This document shows positions 45,214 through 52,656 of a stretch of 64,000 bases of DNA, piece after piece. Under the pieces are notes generated by a model that saw only the letters and a list, made by a program, of their open reading frames with translations, ran no database searches and was not told the origin of the DNA. This DNA is from F23-D06 sp045132055 (GTDB lineage: Bacteria; Bacteroidota; Bacteroidia; Bacteroidales; WCHB1-69), in assembly GCA_045132055.1 (NCBI GenBank), contig JBGURP010000007.1, positions 124,001 to 188,000 on the forward strand. The letters are read 5' to 3'. The first letter of the stretch is position 1; the number at the start of each line of letters is the position of its first letter. The position numbers were made by a program, and so were the translations under genes.

Positions 45214-45739
45214 TACCCGTCAGCATTTGAGTGTAGGTGTAAATCTCTTTCAGATAAGTCTGGTTGTCTTTCGGAGATTTGTCAATAAAAAGATCATACA
45301 ATGCGCTGTTGGTGCGCTCGCGGCCAATGATGAATTTCGCATTCGACTGGGCCAAAATGGCTTTGATAGGCCCATGATAGCGATAGTTGAAATCAATCAG
45401 AACATCAAAATCCTTGTTGATGAAATCCTGCACCTGCACCATGGTAGGGTTGCCGAACCAGTTGAGATGCTTGTTGCAGAAATAGTCCGCAGACAGCTGT
45501 TGCAAGCAGAAAAAGGGCACCTCTTTGTCATCAATGTAGCCAATCATCTTGACCGTATGCCCGTCGTTTTGCAGATTGTTGAACAGACGGAATATATCCT
45601 TATAGGAATTCTCATCGGTGATTTCGCACACGATTCCTATGGATTTTGCACGAGGCAATGCAAGCAGGCTTCTTTGCCTATTTTTCTTATTATCAGCAAG
45701 ATGCTTCTGCAGAAAATAATTTTTTATCTTGGAAAACAT
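45203..45739 (-). CDS. DUF6913 family protein
   Basis: 178 residues without a signal peptide. It matches a Bacteroidota family of unknown function (DUF6913-type): SIGIVCEITDENSYKDI near residue 35, DFDVLIDFNYRYHGPIKAIL in the middle and IGRERTNSALYDLFID near the end. It lies upstream of dapA with an 11-base overlap, which is a frequent arrangement, but no role in lysine synthesis is shown. It has a good -7 box at 45768-45775. Confidence 0.8.
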   Translation of the reverse strand: MFSKIKNYFLQKHLADNKKNRQRSLLALPRAKSIGIVCEITDENSYKDIFRLFNNLQNDGHTVKMIGYIDDKEVPFFCLQQLSADYFCNKHLNWFGNPTMVQVQDFINKDFDVLIDFNYRYHGPIKAILAQSNAKFIIGRERTNSALYDLFIDKSPKDNQTYLKEIYTYTQMLTGNEK

Positions 45740-45767
45740 AGGATTCTAACGTATATATTCAAGCCTG

Positions 45768-45775
45768 CAAATATA
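45768..45775 (-). promoter_or_regulatory. -7 box TATATTTG for DUF6913-dapA-M14
   Basis: Minus-strand TAnnTTTG match 29 bases before the ATG at 45739. It lies directly behind the lpxC terminator. Confidence 0.65.
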
Positions 45776-45776
45776 C

Positions 45777-45807
45777 AAAAAAAATAGCGGCAGAGTACTG
45801 CCGCTAT
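45777..45807 (-). terminator. Rho-independent terminator after lpxC
   Basis: Perfect ten-base arms ATAGCGGCAG and CTGCCGCTAT with a four-base loop, followed by eight T on the minus strand. Confidence 0.92.
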
Positions 45808-45896
45808 CAAACCATTAACCTATGTAAGATAATCGAAAACTATTCATGATAGTTTTTCAAAATCGTATAGGTCTTTACGTAAGGGTTTCTATTTTG

Positions 45897-46811
45897 TTAC
45901 AACAAAATGATATTTTCTTTGATTTTTTTTGCAAAAGAGGTATTTGCAAAATGTCCAGGACGGTTGGCAACAATCTCCGCGCGCAACGGATAACCCAATA
46001 AATAGAGGTCGCCGATGAGATCCAGCAGTTTGTGGCGGGCAGGCTCATTGTCATGGCGCAACGTGATGTTATTCAGCACATGATCGGGCGTCACGGTAAT
46101 GTCTTTCTTATTGAAAAACAGCGCCAACTGCTTCAAAACGGCCTTCTCGGGAATCTTATCGACAAAAACGATGGCGTTATCCACATCACCACCGCGGATC
46201 AGGTTGTTCTGAATGAGGAACTGCAACTCATTCAAAAAGACAAAGGTCCGACAGTTATAGACATCTGGATAGAAATCTTCCAGATTGTTCAACACCGCCT
46301 GCTGTTCGGCGAGCACCTTGGTGCCGTAATCCACATTGACCGTCATCTTGAAATGATCGGCAGGCTTGATGGTAAGCTCAATCTGCTGTTCCGGGATAGA
46401 AAATGTAATCTCTTCTTTCACAGTAGCATAATGGCGCGGCTTGTCCAGCTCCTTGATGCCTACCTCTTTGATGAGCTCCACATAGACTCTGGAGCTACCG
46501 TCCAAAATGGGGGTTTCAGGCCCCATCATCTTCACAAGCACATTGTCGAGACTCAATCCAGCCAATGCAGCCATAAGATGCTCTATGGTATGCACTTCTG
46601 CAGGACCGTCCTTGATGGCAGTACCGCGGGAAGTGTCGAACACATTTTCCGGAATAGCCTTGACCACCGGACTACCCGGCAGGTCAACGCGCATGAACTG
46701 GATGCCGGAATCCGCGGCAGCGGGCTCCAAGGTCACGGTGACTTGTTGTCCCGTGTGTAATCCTTTTCCCGATATGGATATCGGGGATAAAATTGTGGTT
46801 TGGAAATTCAT
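45897..46811 (-). CDS. lpxC: UDP-3-O-acyl-N-acetylglucosamine deacetylase, not fused to FabZ
   Basis: 304 residues. Zinc enzyme of the committed step of lipid A synthesis. Zinc ligands fit HTIEHLMAAL and HKLLDLIGDL, and ETPILDGSSRVYVE is the family core. Most Bacteroidota carry LpxC fused to the dehydratase FabZ (about 460 residues). Here the frame stops at the LpxC domain boundary (FAKKIKENIILL), and the 85 bases between the stop and the terminator hold no FabZ remnant. It follows lpxD by 41 bases in one transcription unit. Confidence 0.95.
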   Translation of the reverse strand: MNFQTTILSPISISGKGLHTGQQVTVTLEPAAADSGIQFMRVDLPGSPVVKAIPENVFDTSRGTAIKDGPAEVHTIEHLMAALAGLSLDNVLVKMMGPETPILDGSSRVYVELIKEVGIKELDKPRHYATVKEEITFSIPEQQIELTIKPADHFKMTVNVDYGTKVLAEQQAVLNNLEDFYPDVYNCRTFVFLNELQFLIQNNLIRGGDVDNAIVFVDKIPEKAVLKQLALFFNKKDITVTPDHVLNNITLRHDNEPARHKLLDLIGDLYLLGYPLRAEIVANRPGHFANTSFAKKIKENIILL

Positions 46812-46852
46812 TATATTAGAAATAGTTTACAATGATTCTAAGTGAAACGCCC

Positions 46853-47863
46853 TTACTTTTGAAGGTCTTTGACTTGTTGGAACAGATCCGGCAACTTGCG
46901 ACGATAGACGATGAGCCGTTTTTCCTCACTGAGCGGAATGGCAGGGTTGCCGAGATACATGCCTCTCTTGAGCGAGTGCGACACACCGGCCTGCGCACCC
47001 ACGATGGTGCCGTCTTCCACGGTGATGTGACCTGCCACACCAGCCTGTCCAGCCAGAATGCAATGCTTGCCAACCTTGGCAGAACCTGCAATGCCCACCT
47101 GTGCAGCCATGCCCGTGCCCTCGCCCACCGTGACATTGTGCGCAATTTGCACCAGATTGTCGATTTTCACGTTATCTTCAATCTTCGTGGAGCCCATAGT
47201 GGCACGGTCGATGCAAGTGTTGGCGCCAATTTCGACATTGTTGCCGATAACCACGTTGCCGATTTGCGGGATCTTGAGGTATTGTCCATCTTGTGCAGCG
47301 AAACCAAAACCGTCGGCACCAATGACGGCACCTGCGTGCAGGATGCAGTCGTTGCCGATCACACAGTCAGCATACACCTTCACGCCAGCATTCAACGTGG
47401 TGCGGTCGCCCACCTTCACGTTGTCGCCCAAACAGACCTGCGGATAGATGCGTGCGCCGTTGCCGATGACCACATTCTCGCCGATACTGACGAACTCACC
47501 GATATAGACGTTCTCGCCAATCTTCGCAGACTCCGAAATGCAAGCTTTGTCGGAAATGCCGACCTTGGCGTGCATCATGACCGTCTCCTGATAAAAATTC
47601 AGCAGTTTGGCAAACGCCAGATAGGAGTTATCGACTTTGATAAGTGTGCACTTCACCTCGCGCTCGGGCACGAAGTCTTTGTTCACGATAGCCGCGGTGG
47701 CTTTGGTGTCATATATATAATGTGTGTATTTCGGATTGGAAAGAAAAGTGAGCCCACCGGGCACACCTTCTTCAATTTTGCAGATAGTGGTAATCGTGCC
47801 TTGAGGGTCGCCAACTACCTTAGCTGCAAGCAATTCCGCAATTTGAGAAACCGTGTATTTCAT
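46853..47863 (-). CDS. lpxD: UDP-3-O-(3-hydroxyacyl)glucosamine N-acyltransferase
   Basis: 336 residues from the ATG at 47863 (KYTVSQIAELL). The open frame extends 85 codons upstream, but that part crosses the promoter and has no family similarity. It adds the second acyl chain in lipid A synthesis. The N-terminal uridine-binding domain (about 1-100) is followed by a left-handed beta-helix of hexapeptide repeats (about 105-300; IGEFVSIGENVVIGNGARIY) with the catalytic His likely in LVQIAHNVTVG. It forms an operon with lpxC; lpxA is not next to it. Confidence 0.95.
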   Translation of the reverse strand: MKYTVSQIAELLAAKVVGDPQGTITTICKIEEGVPGGLTFLSNPKYTHYIYDTKATAAIVNKDFVPEREVKCTLIKVDNSYLAFAKLLNFYQETVMMHAKVGISDKACISESAKIGENVYIGEFVSIGENVVIGNGARIYPQVCLGDNVKVGDRTTLNAGVKVYADCVIGNDCILHAGAVIGADGFGFAAQDGQYLKIPQIGNVVIGNNVEIGANTCIDRATMGSTKIEDNVKIDNLVQIAHNVTVGEGTGMAAQVGIAGSAKVGKHCILAGQAGVAGHITVEDGTIVGAQAGVSHSLKRGMYLGNPAIPLSEEKRLIVYRRKLPDLFQQVKDLQK

Positions 47864-47881
47864 ATCTCTGAATTTGGGGTG

Positions 47882-47889
47882 CAAAGATA
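47882..47889 (-). promoter_or_regulatory. -7 box TATCTTTG for lpxD-lpxC
   Basis: Minus-strand match 19 bases before the ATG at 47863. This short leader supports the chosen start. A purine-rich (minus-strand pyrimidine-rich) tract lies upstream at 47898-47950. Confidence 0.65.
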
Positions 47890-47992
47890 TAAAAAAAGGG
47901 GAACATGAGGGAGGAAGAGGTAAAAGAGGTGAATGGGGGACATGGGGTAAAAAATATTTTTTGGAAATAAATGATGGAATGACAAAAAAGTG

Positions 47993-48000
47993 TATTTTTG
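47993..48000 (+). promoter_or_regulatory. -7 box TATTTTTG for tRNA-Ser
   Basis: TAnnTTTG match 25 bases before the tRNA. The sequence from 47992 to about 48012 recurs, with one mismatch, at 48307-48327 around the riboswitch promoter. Confidence 0.7.
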
Positions 48001-48024
48001 CCGCCGATTTCAAAAACGAAACCC

Positions 48025-48111
48025 GGAGAGGTGGGTGAGTGGCTGAAACCAACAGTTTGCTAAACTGTCGATGGGGAAACCTATCCGCGAGTTCGAATCT
48101 CGCCCTCTCCG
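48025..48111 (+). tRNA. tRNA-Ser (GCT)
   Basis: 87 bases. Acceptor arms GGAGAGG and CCTCTCC pair perfectly, the anticodon stem ACAGT/ACTGT encloses TTGCTAA with anticodon GCT, and a long variable arm (about 48069-48087) and the T arm CGAGTTCGAATCTCG are present. CCA is not encoded. It reads AGC/AGT codons. Confidence 0.95.
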
Positions 48112-48119
48112 CAAACAAA

Positions 48120-48144
48120 AAGGCGATACGAAAAGTGTCGCCTT
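48120..48144 (+). terminator. Hairpin after tRNA-Ser, possible weak terminator
   Basis: AAGGCGATAC pairs with GTGTCGCCTT (one G-U) around GAAAA. It is followed by AATTGTTT rather than a clean T run, so termination is uncertain. The right arm overlaps the next hairpin, so the two structures compete. Confidence 0.5.
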
Positions 48145-48204
48145 AATTGTTTGCAGGAAGCCGTCGTCCGCTTGCGGACGTAAGGCTGACGGTAAACAAT
48201 TAAG
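48142..48204. repeat. Branched 63-base inverted-repeat element
   Basis: Outer arms CTTAATTGTTT (48142-48152) and AAACAATTAAG (48194-48204) pair perfectly. Inside, GCCGTC (48160-48165) pairs with GACGGT (48188-48193) and GTCCGC (48166-48171) pairs with GCGGAC (48174-48179). It could be a small mobile (MITE/REP-like) element or part of a structured RNA. Confidence 0.7.
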
Positions 48205-48265
48205 TGGGCTTGCGCAGCAAGGCCTTTTTGGTTGCAAGGATGCCCGCGGCAGCGAAGAGATATCC

Positions 48266-48278
48266 AATCTCGCCCTCT
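48266..48278 (+). repeat. Partial duplicate of the tRNA-Ser 3' end
   Basis: AATCTCGCCCTCT is identical to the T-arm/acceptor part of tRNA-Ser at 48096-48108, about 170 bases downstream. It may be a remnant of site-specific integration or of a local duplication. Confidence 0.6.
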
Positions 48279-48280
48279 AA

Positions 48281-48306
48281 ACACGACGCAGGCGTCGTGT
48301 TTTTTT
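48281..48306 (+). terminator. Rho-independent terminator
   Basis: ACACGACGC and GCGTCGTGT pair around AG and are followed by six or more T. It closes the tRNA-Ser unit directly before the riboswitch promoter. Confidence 0.85.
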
Positions 48307-48307
48307 G

Positions 48308-48315
48308 TATTTTTG
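48308..48315 (+). promoter_or_regulatory. -7 box TATTTTTG for the riboswitch transcript
   Basis: TAnnTTTG match that begins right after the terminator T run and would start transcription at about 48322, just before the riboswitch. Confidence 0.7.
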
Positions 48316-48324
48316 CCCCCGATT

Positions 48325-48550
48325 TCACGGTGAGCGGTTCACACATGAACCGCGAGAGGGAAACAGGTGCGAATCCTGTACAGTACCCGCTGCTGTAACT
48401 CTTCATCCGCTTCGGACACCCCAAAACGCCACTGTTGGTACGCCAATGGGAAGGCTCGCCCGAAGGAAGACAAGTCAGAAAACCTGCCGGAAAATCAGCA
48501 TAGTGACAGCTTCGGGATGTAGGCTAACACGGAACACGGCTTTGCTAGTC
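48325..48550 (+). promoter_or_regulatory. Cobalamin (B12) riboswitch
   Basis: The conserved features of the cobalamin aptamer are present in order: a GCGGTTCA/TGAACCGC hairpin at 48333-48352, the core GGGAAACAGGTGCGAATCCTG and CAGTACCCGCTGCTGTAA (about 48358-48398), GCCACTG and AATGGGAAGGC (about 48428-48454), and the B12 box GAAGACAAGTCAGAAAACCT ending TGCC (about 48466-48488). A possible expression platform is the ACGGC/GCCGT hairpin at about 48536-48560, followed by ATCTTTTCCC. It leads into the T9SS gene at 48609. High B12 would be expected to lower its expression. Confidence 0.9.
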
Positions 48551-48608
48551 GCCGTATCTTTTCCCAAAGCAATGGCACCACAAATGTTTAACTTAAAACC
48601 AAAAAAGT

Positions 48609-50030
48609 ATGAAAAAGTTATTGTGTGTATTGCTTGCATTGACAACTTTAAGCCTTTCGGCACAAAACGACCAACTGCCTGACGACGCCACCCTCGCCGC
48701 CGACCAAGTCATCTATTGGGTGGGCAACGGCAACAGCCAAGTGGTGCTGGCCGTCAATTGGGCCACGCCGGACACCTGCCTTGCCTGGGGCGTGCGCTTT
48801 GACGGCGACGAAGCCTTGGTGGCAGACCTTTTGCACACCATCGCCATCTTCGACGACCGCTTCTCCTATTCGGGCGACGGCTTACTTGACAGCATCAACT
48901 TCAACGACGGTCCGCTGCACTTGATGCGTACCGGCAACTGGTGGATATACAACATCAACGGATCCGGCGCCGAACTGGGCTACCAGGAGCAGACCGTGCA
49001 ACACGGCGATTTCATCAAGTTCGGCGATGAAAGCTGCGGCGTATCCGACGAAAACTACCAATACGCCTGGACCACAACGGTAATGCCCGTGTGGCTGCCC
49101 GACCAGACCAGCCTGCTGTTCACCGACTCCGTGGGCACATCCGGCTGCCAGGCCATCTACTATAACAATCCCGCCATCCTGGGATGGGCCACGGGCTGCA
49201 CAGTCACGCGCGGATTCCAGAATATCGCCAATCCCACTTCCTACGCTGATTACGGCACCGACAGCGACGGCATCGGCTCCAGCAGCGAGTCAACCACCGA
49301 CGGCGTGGTAAGCCTCGGTGACGGCGGCATTGCCGTGCTCACCTTCGACATGCCTATCACCGATGGAGAAGGCTATGACTTCGCGGTTTTCGAGAACTCC
49401 CTGAACCATACTTTCCTGGAGATGGCCTTCGTGGAAGTGAGTTCTGACGGCGAGCATTACTACCGTTTCCCGTCCGTCTCCAACACGCAAATTGCCACCC
49501 AGATCACCAACGGCGGAGCTGTCGATCCGCGTAAAGTACACAACCTGGCTGGCAAATACATCGTGGGCTGGGGCACGCCATTCGACTTGGCTGAACTGGC
49601 TGGCTACAGCGACCTGGACATCGACAACATCACGCACGTGCGCCTCGTGGATGTGGTAGGTTGCATTGATCCGCAATATGCCACCACCGACAAGAACGGG
49701 CACATCATCAACGACCCCTACCCTACCCCCTGGGGCAGCAGCGGTTTTGACCTGTCAGGCGTGGCTATCATGAACGGCTGGCAGCCCAATGGCATCGAGG
49801 AAGAACAACTCTCAAACGCCCTGTTCGCCTACCCCAACCCGTGCACAAGCACGTTGTACATCAACAACAACCAGTCCGAATGCGACATTGAAATATACAA
49901 TGTCTTCGGCCAACTGGTTTGGAATGAGCATTCCTCCGACAGCCGGATTCAGATCAACATGCAAAACTTCCCGGATGGCATGTATATAGTCAAATCCGGA
50001 ACTCAATGTGTAAAAATCGTCAAACGATAA
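48609..50030 (+). CDS. B12-riboswitch-controlled T9SS surface protein
   Basis: 473 residues. A signal peptide (1-19) is followed by an N-terminal domain (about 30-150; IYWVGNGNSQVVLAVNW, LAWGVRFDGDEALV, GNWWIYNINGSGAELGYQ). A second beta-rich domain lies at about 190-395 (SLGDGGIAVLTFDMPI, YDFAVFENSLNHTFLEMAFV, HNLAGKYIVGWGTPFDLAEL, WGSSGFDLSGVAIMNGW). The protein ends in a type-A sorting domain (AYPNPCTSTLYINN ... FPDGMYIVKSG). I do not recognise an enzymatic motif. The riboswitch makes a role in cobalamin capture or handling at the cell surface likely by regulation alone; it is not BtuB, and no TonB receptor or BtuG-like propeller lies beside it. An own promoter for the next gene shows this is probably a single-gene riboswitch unit. 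Confidence 0.85.
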   Translation: MKKLLCVLLALTTLSLSAQNDQLPDDATLAADQVIYWVGNGNSQVVLAVNWATPDTCLAWGVRFDGDEALVADLLHTIAIFDDRFSYSGDGLLDSINFNDGPLHLMRTGNWWIYNINGSGAELGYQEQTVQHGDFIKFGDESCGVSDENYQYAWTTTVMPVWLPDQTSLLFTDSVGTSGCQAIYYNNPAILGWATGCTVTRGFQNIANPTSYADYGTDSDGIGSSSESTTDGVVSLGDGGIAVLTFDMPITDGEGYDFAVFENSLNHTFLEMAFVEVSSDGEHYYRFPSVSNTQIATQITNGGAVDPRKVHNLAGKYIVGWGTPFDLAELAGYSDLDIDNITHVRLVDVVGCIDPQYATTDKNGHIINDPYPTPWGSSGFDLSGVAIMNGWQPNGIEEEQLSNALFAYPNPCTSTLYINNNQSECDIEIYNVFGQLVWNEHSSDSRIQINMQNFPDGMYIVKSGTQCVKIVKR

Positions 50031-50065
50031 TCCATTGCTTTTATCGGCCCATTCTTAAAAATCTG

Positions 50066-50073
50066 TATTTTTG
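50066..50073 (+). promoter_or_regulatory. -7 box TATTTTTG for the small OMP gene
   Basis: TAnnTTTG match 19 bases before the ATG at 50092. It makes the in-frame TTG at 50071 impossible as a start on this transcript. Confidence 0.65.
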
Positions 50074-50091
50074 TCGCTTCAATCAATACAG

Positions 50092-50694
50092 ATGACAAGG
50101 ATTTATATCTTTTTTACCACGACCCTGCTTTTCCTCTGTACATGCCAGATCCACGCTCAAGAAGAAGGAAAAGTGTATCGGGGATTTGACGGTGGCATGA
50201 TGGTTCATGCCGGGTATCTCCAAGGTAACATTTCACCCCTGCAGCACCAAGCGAAAGGGGCCACCTTCGGACTTGGGGGAGTGGCTCGCGTGCATCTTGG
50301 CAACCATTGGATGATTGGTGGCGAAGGGTACGTGTCAACCTTGAATCAGCTGAAAAACGGCAGCTACATCAAATACGGCTGGGGCGGTTTTTTGGGCGAA
50401 TTCTACTGGGCTTTTAAACACGTGATGCCATACATGGGCGTCACGATTGGAGGCGGAGCGGGCACCTATCTGCTGATGTTTGAGGGCGACCGCACAAACT
50501 GGCTGCCGGAGTCCAATGCCGTGTTCCACAAACAAACATTCATGGCCATTGACCCGTTCATCGGATGTGACTTCATCGTTTCCAAATCCGTTCACCTGAC
50601 CTTGAAGGCCGACTGTCTGCACAGTCTTTCACACGGAAAACTCCTGATGCCCATGGGACCCCGTTTTTATTTCGGATGCATTTTTTACCATTAG
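50092..50694 (+). CDS. Small outer-membrane beta-barrel-like protein
   Basis: 200 residues from the ATG at 50092. A signal peptide (about 1-22, ending IHAQ) precedes a series of amphipathic strands with many Gly and aromatic residues (GGMMVHAGYLQGNI, ATFGLGGVARVHLGNHW, YMGVTIGGGAGTYLLMF), ending MPMGPRFYFGCIFYH, where the last residues look like a closing barrel strand. It resembles porin-family eight-stranded barrels of unknown function. The fRMsr gene starts 4 bases after its stop, so they are likely co-transcribed. Confidence 0.7.
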   Translation: MTRIYIFFTTTLLFLCTCQIHAQEEGKVYRGFDGGMMVHAGYLQGNISPLQHQAKGATFGLGGVARVHLGNHWMIGGEGYVSTLNQLKNGSYIKYGWGGFLGEFYWAFKHVMPYMGVTIGGGAGTYLLMFEGDRTNWLPESNAVFHKQTFMAIDPFIGCDFIVSKSVHLTLKADCLHSLSHGKLLMPMGPRFYFGCIFYH

Positions 50695-50697
50695 AAT

Positions 50698-51156
50698 ATG
50701 AACGATAAAGAACAGAAATACGACCTGCTGTTTCGTCAAATCCAATCTTTGGCCGAAGGCGAGACGGATGACATCGCGCTGATGGCCAATATGGCTGCGG
50801 CCATTCATGACACTTTCCATTTCTGGTGGACAGGATTCTATCGTGTAATAGGTAACGAATTGGTATTGGTATTGGGACCGTTCCAGGGCCCGCTCGCGTG
50901 CACGCGCATCGCATACGGGCGCGGCGTGTGCGGCACCGCCTGGCAGGAGGAGCGCACTTTGGTGGTCCCCGACGTTCATCAATTCAAGGGACACATCGCG
51001 TGCAGCAGTGCCTCCAACAGCGAAATCGTGGTGCCCGTGTTCCGCGACGGCAAAATCATCGCCGTGCTCGACATCGACAGCGAGCACTACAACACCTTCG
51101 ACGAAACGGATCGTGTTTGGCTAGAACGGATAGTAGCAATCCTCTCTAATCTCTAA
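50698..51156 (+). CDS. Free methionine-(R)-sulfoxide reductase (GAF domain)
   Basis: 152 residues, a single GAF domain that reduces free L-methionine-(R)-sulfoxide. Cysteines C68 (GPLACTRI), C78 (GRGVCGTAW) and C102 (GHIACSSASNSEIVVPV) have the same 10 and 24 spacing as the three active cysteines of E. coli fRMsr (MsrC/YebR). The protein is cytosolic. The last codons and the stop lie in a TCTAATCTC array shared with the convergent DUF975 gene, 3 bases away. Confidence 0.93.
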   Translation: MNDKEQKYDLLFRQIQSLAEGETDDIALMANMAAAIHDTFHFWWTGFYRVIGNELVLVLGPFQGPLACTRIAYGRGVCGTAWQEERTLVVPDVHQFKGHIACSSASNSEIVVPVFRDGKIIAVLDIDSEHYNTFDETDRVWLERIVAILSNL

Positions 51157-51170
51157 TCTCTAATCTATCA
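51144..51170. repeat. TCTAATCTC array covering two convergent gene ends
   Basis: Three CTCTAAT units. On the plus strand they form the last codons and TAA of the fRMsr gene; on the minus strand they form the final stop of the DUF975 gene and its surroundings. Confidence 0.75.
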
Positions 51171-51816
51171 TCGCCGCCATCTCGGCTTCTTCCTGAGCTT
51201 TCAAGTCTTCATAAAACTCAGCCACTGACACTTGTATATACGGAATCAGCCACAGAAAGCCGATACCCATCGTGAACAAGCACAGGATGAACCAGCCGAT
51301 GAAACTCAAATAGAGCACGAAGAGATCCCATTTGTGACCATTCATCATATCCATACTTCTCTCAATACACTCATTGGCAGAGAGTTCTGGATGATCCTTG
51401 GAAATATAGATGGTCATGGCATAGGAAAACGACTTAATGATGCCAGGAATAATCAACAGCACCGCCCACAACATTATCAAGATGCCCATTAGAAGCTGCA
51501 CACCTATAGCGCGTCCATAAGTTTTGAACCCGTCAAACATGCGTTCCACTGTATCCTCTTTGCTTCCACGAATAAACTGCAGGAAGCAGAGCGTAAAACC
51601 ATACGCCAGCGGTATCAACACAAATAGGGAAACCAACATACTTGCACTCGAAAAAGCGATTGCAGCAGAAGAATGTGGCAATGCTGCATTGAGCGCGCGA
51701 GGCACTCCGCAAACGGATGCAATCAAAAAATAAACCAGCGTGGCCAACACGGGCATGGTCCAGAAACCGGAGAGTTCATTGCGAGCCGCAGCTCTAAGTT
51801 CTTTGTTTGTTCGCAT
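51160..51816 (-). CDS. DUF975 family membrane protein
   Basis: 218 residues with about five transmembrane helices (near 20-38, 56-82, 105-135, 164-185). It carries family features of DUF975: TNKELRAAARNELSGFW at the start, ERMFDGFKTYGR and GIIKSFSYAMTIYISKDHPELSANECI. The function is unknown. It ends in MAAMID directly in the TCTAATCTC array, so the extreme C-terminus may have been shaped by the repeat. No clear -7 box is seen upstream. Confidence 0.85.
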   Translation of the reverse strand: MRTNKELRAAARNELSGFWTMPVLATLVYFLIASVCGVPRALNAALPHSSAAIAFSSASMLVSLFVLIPLAYGFTLCFLQFIRGSKEDTVERMFDGFKTYGRAIGVQLLMGILIMLWAVLLIIPGIIKSFSYAMTIYISKDHPELSANECIERSMDMMNGHKWDLFVLYLSFIGWFILCLFTMGIGFLWLIPYIQVSVAEFYEDLKAQEEAEMAAMID

Positions 51817-51861
51817 AATTCAAAGTTTTATAATGATTAATATTGATAAAAAACAAACACA

Positions 51862-52656
51862 TCAGGGATTCCGGATTTCCCGCCGCACGATTTTGGACAA
51901 AACCGATGTCTTCAACACATTGGGTACCAGAGAAGAAAGACAATAGCTGACCGGATTGATGACAATGAGGCGTTTACCCCGCAAGGTCTGCCGCACGCAC
52001 TTGCACGCAATGGCTTCGGTGGACTTGAGTGTAAACTTCCCTAAAAAGCCTTGTTTCAAGATACGTTCCGTCACCTCCGCATTGGTGGCCATGGCTCCCG
52101 GCGAGGCCACACTCACCGACACTGACGTACCCTTCAGCTCCTCGCGCAAACCCAAAGAGAAAGAAAGCACAAAACTTTTGCTGGCGGGATATACCGTCTT
52201 GAAGCCTATGGGCGTGTGCGCAGCCATGCTGCCCACATTCAGTATATGGCTTTGGGGTTGACGTTTGAGATTCGGCAATAACTGGTGCGTGAGCAATGTC
52301 GTACAACGTACATTCAGATCGATGATATTCTCCAGATATTCGACGCTGGCATCCTCAAAGCCATGGGTGCCACCCACGCCAGCATTGTTAACCAGCATAA
52401 AGACCTCAAACTGACAATTGATGGTCTTCGCCATCCTCAGCACATTCTCACTTTTAGTCAAATCTGTGATATAGCATTCAGAAGGAACGTGATACGTGGT
52501 CACAATTTCGTCACACACTTCGCGCACGCGCTCATTGGTACCCACCAGAATTGTGGGTATGCCGCGCCGTGCAAGCTCCCTGGCAATATCCTTGCCCAAC
52601 CCGCGGCTCGCACCCGTCACCAAAGCATAGCGTCGTGAATTATTGTCCATCCCCAA
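51862..52656 (-). CDS. Short-chain dehydrogenase/reductase
   Basis: 264 residues. Rossmann motif TGASRGLG (about residues 14-21), NNAG (about 90-93), the catalytic Ser in NVGSMAAH and YPASK with the catalytic Tyr and Lys. The C-terminal CVRQTLRGKRLIVINP fits classical SDRs of the DltE/YqjQ kind. The substrate is unknown. It overlaps the GNAT-like gene by 17 bases and is the second gene of that pair. Confidence 0.88.
   Translation of the reverse strand: MGMDNNSRRYALVTGASRGLGKDIARELARRGIPTILVGTNERVREVCDEIVTTYHVPSECYITDLTKSENVLRMAKTINCQFEVFMLVNNAGVGGTHGFEDASVEYLENIIDLNVRCTTLLTHQLLPNLKRQPQSHILNVGSMAAHTPIGFKTVYPASKSFVLSFSLGLREELKGTSVSVSVASPGAMATNAEVTERILKQGFLGKFTLKSTEAIACKCVRQTLRGKRLIVINPVSYCLSSLVPNVLKTSVLSKIVRREIRNP

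Larger units (their letters stand above)
48112..48608. other. 497-base structured region between tRNA-Ser and the T9SS gene
   Basis: No protein gene is seen. It contains, in order: a GGCGATAC hairpin at 48120-48144, a branched hairpin at 48142-48204, a partial copy of the tRNA-Ser 3' end at 48266-48278, a terminator at 48281-48306, a promoter at 48308-48315 and a cobalamin riboswitch up to about 48550. Confidence 0.75.

Noticed and set aside
47864..48118. 85-codon N-terminal extension of lpxD
   Set aside because: It crosses the -7 box, a purine-rich tract and the tRNA-Ser gene on the other strand, and LpxD proteins start at KYTVSQIAELL.
50071..50091. TTG start for the small OMP gene
   Set aside because: It overlaps the -7 box TATTTTTG, so it would lie upstream of the transcript start; the ATG at 50092 gives a proper signal peptide.
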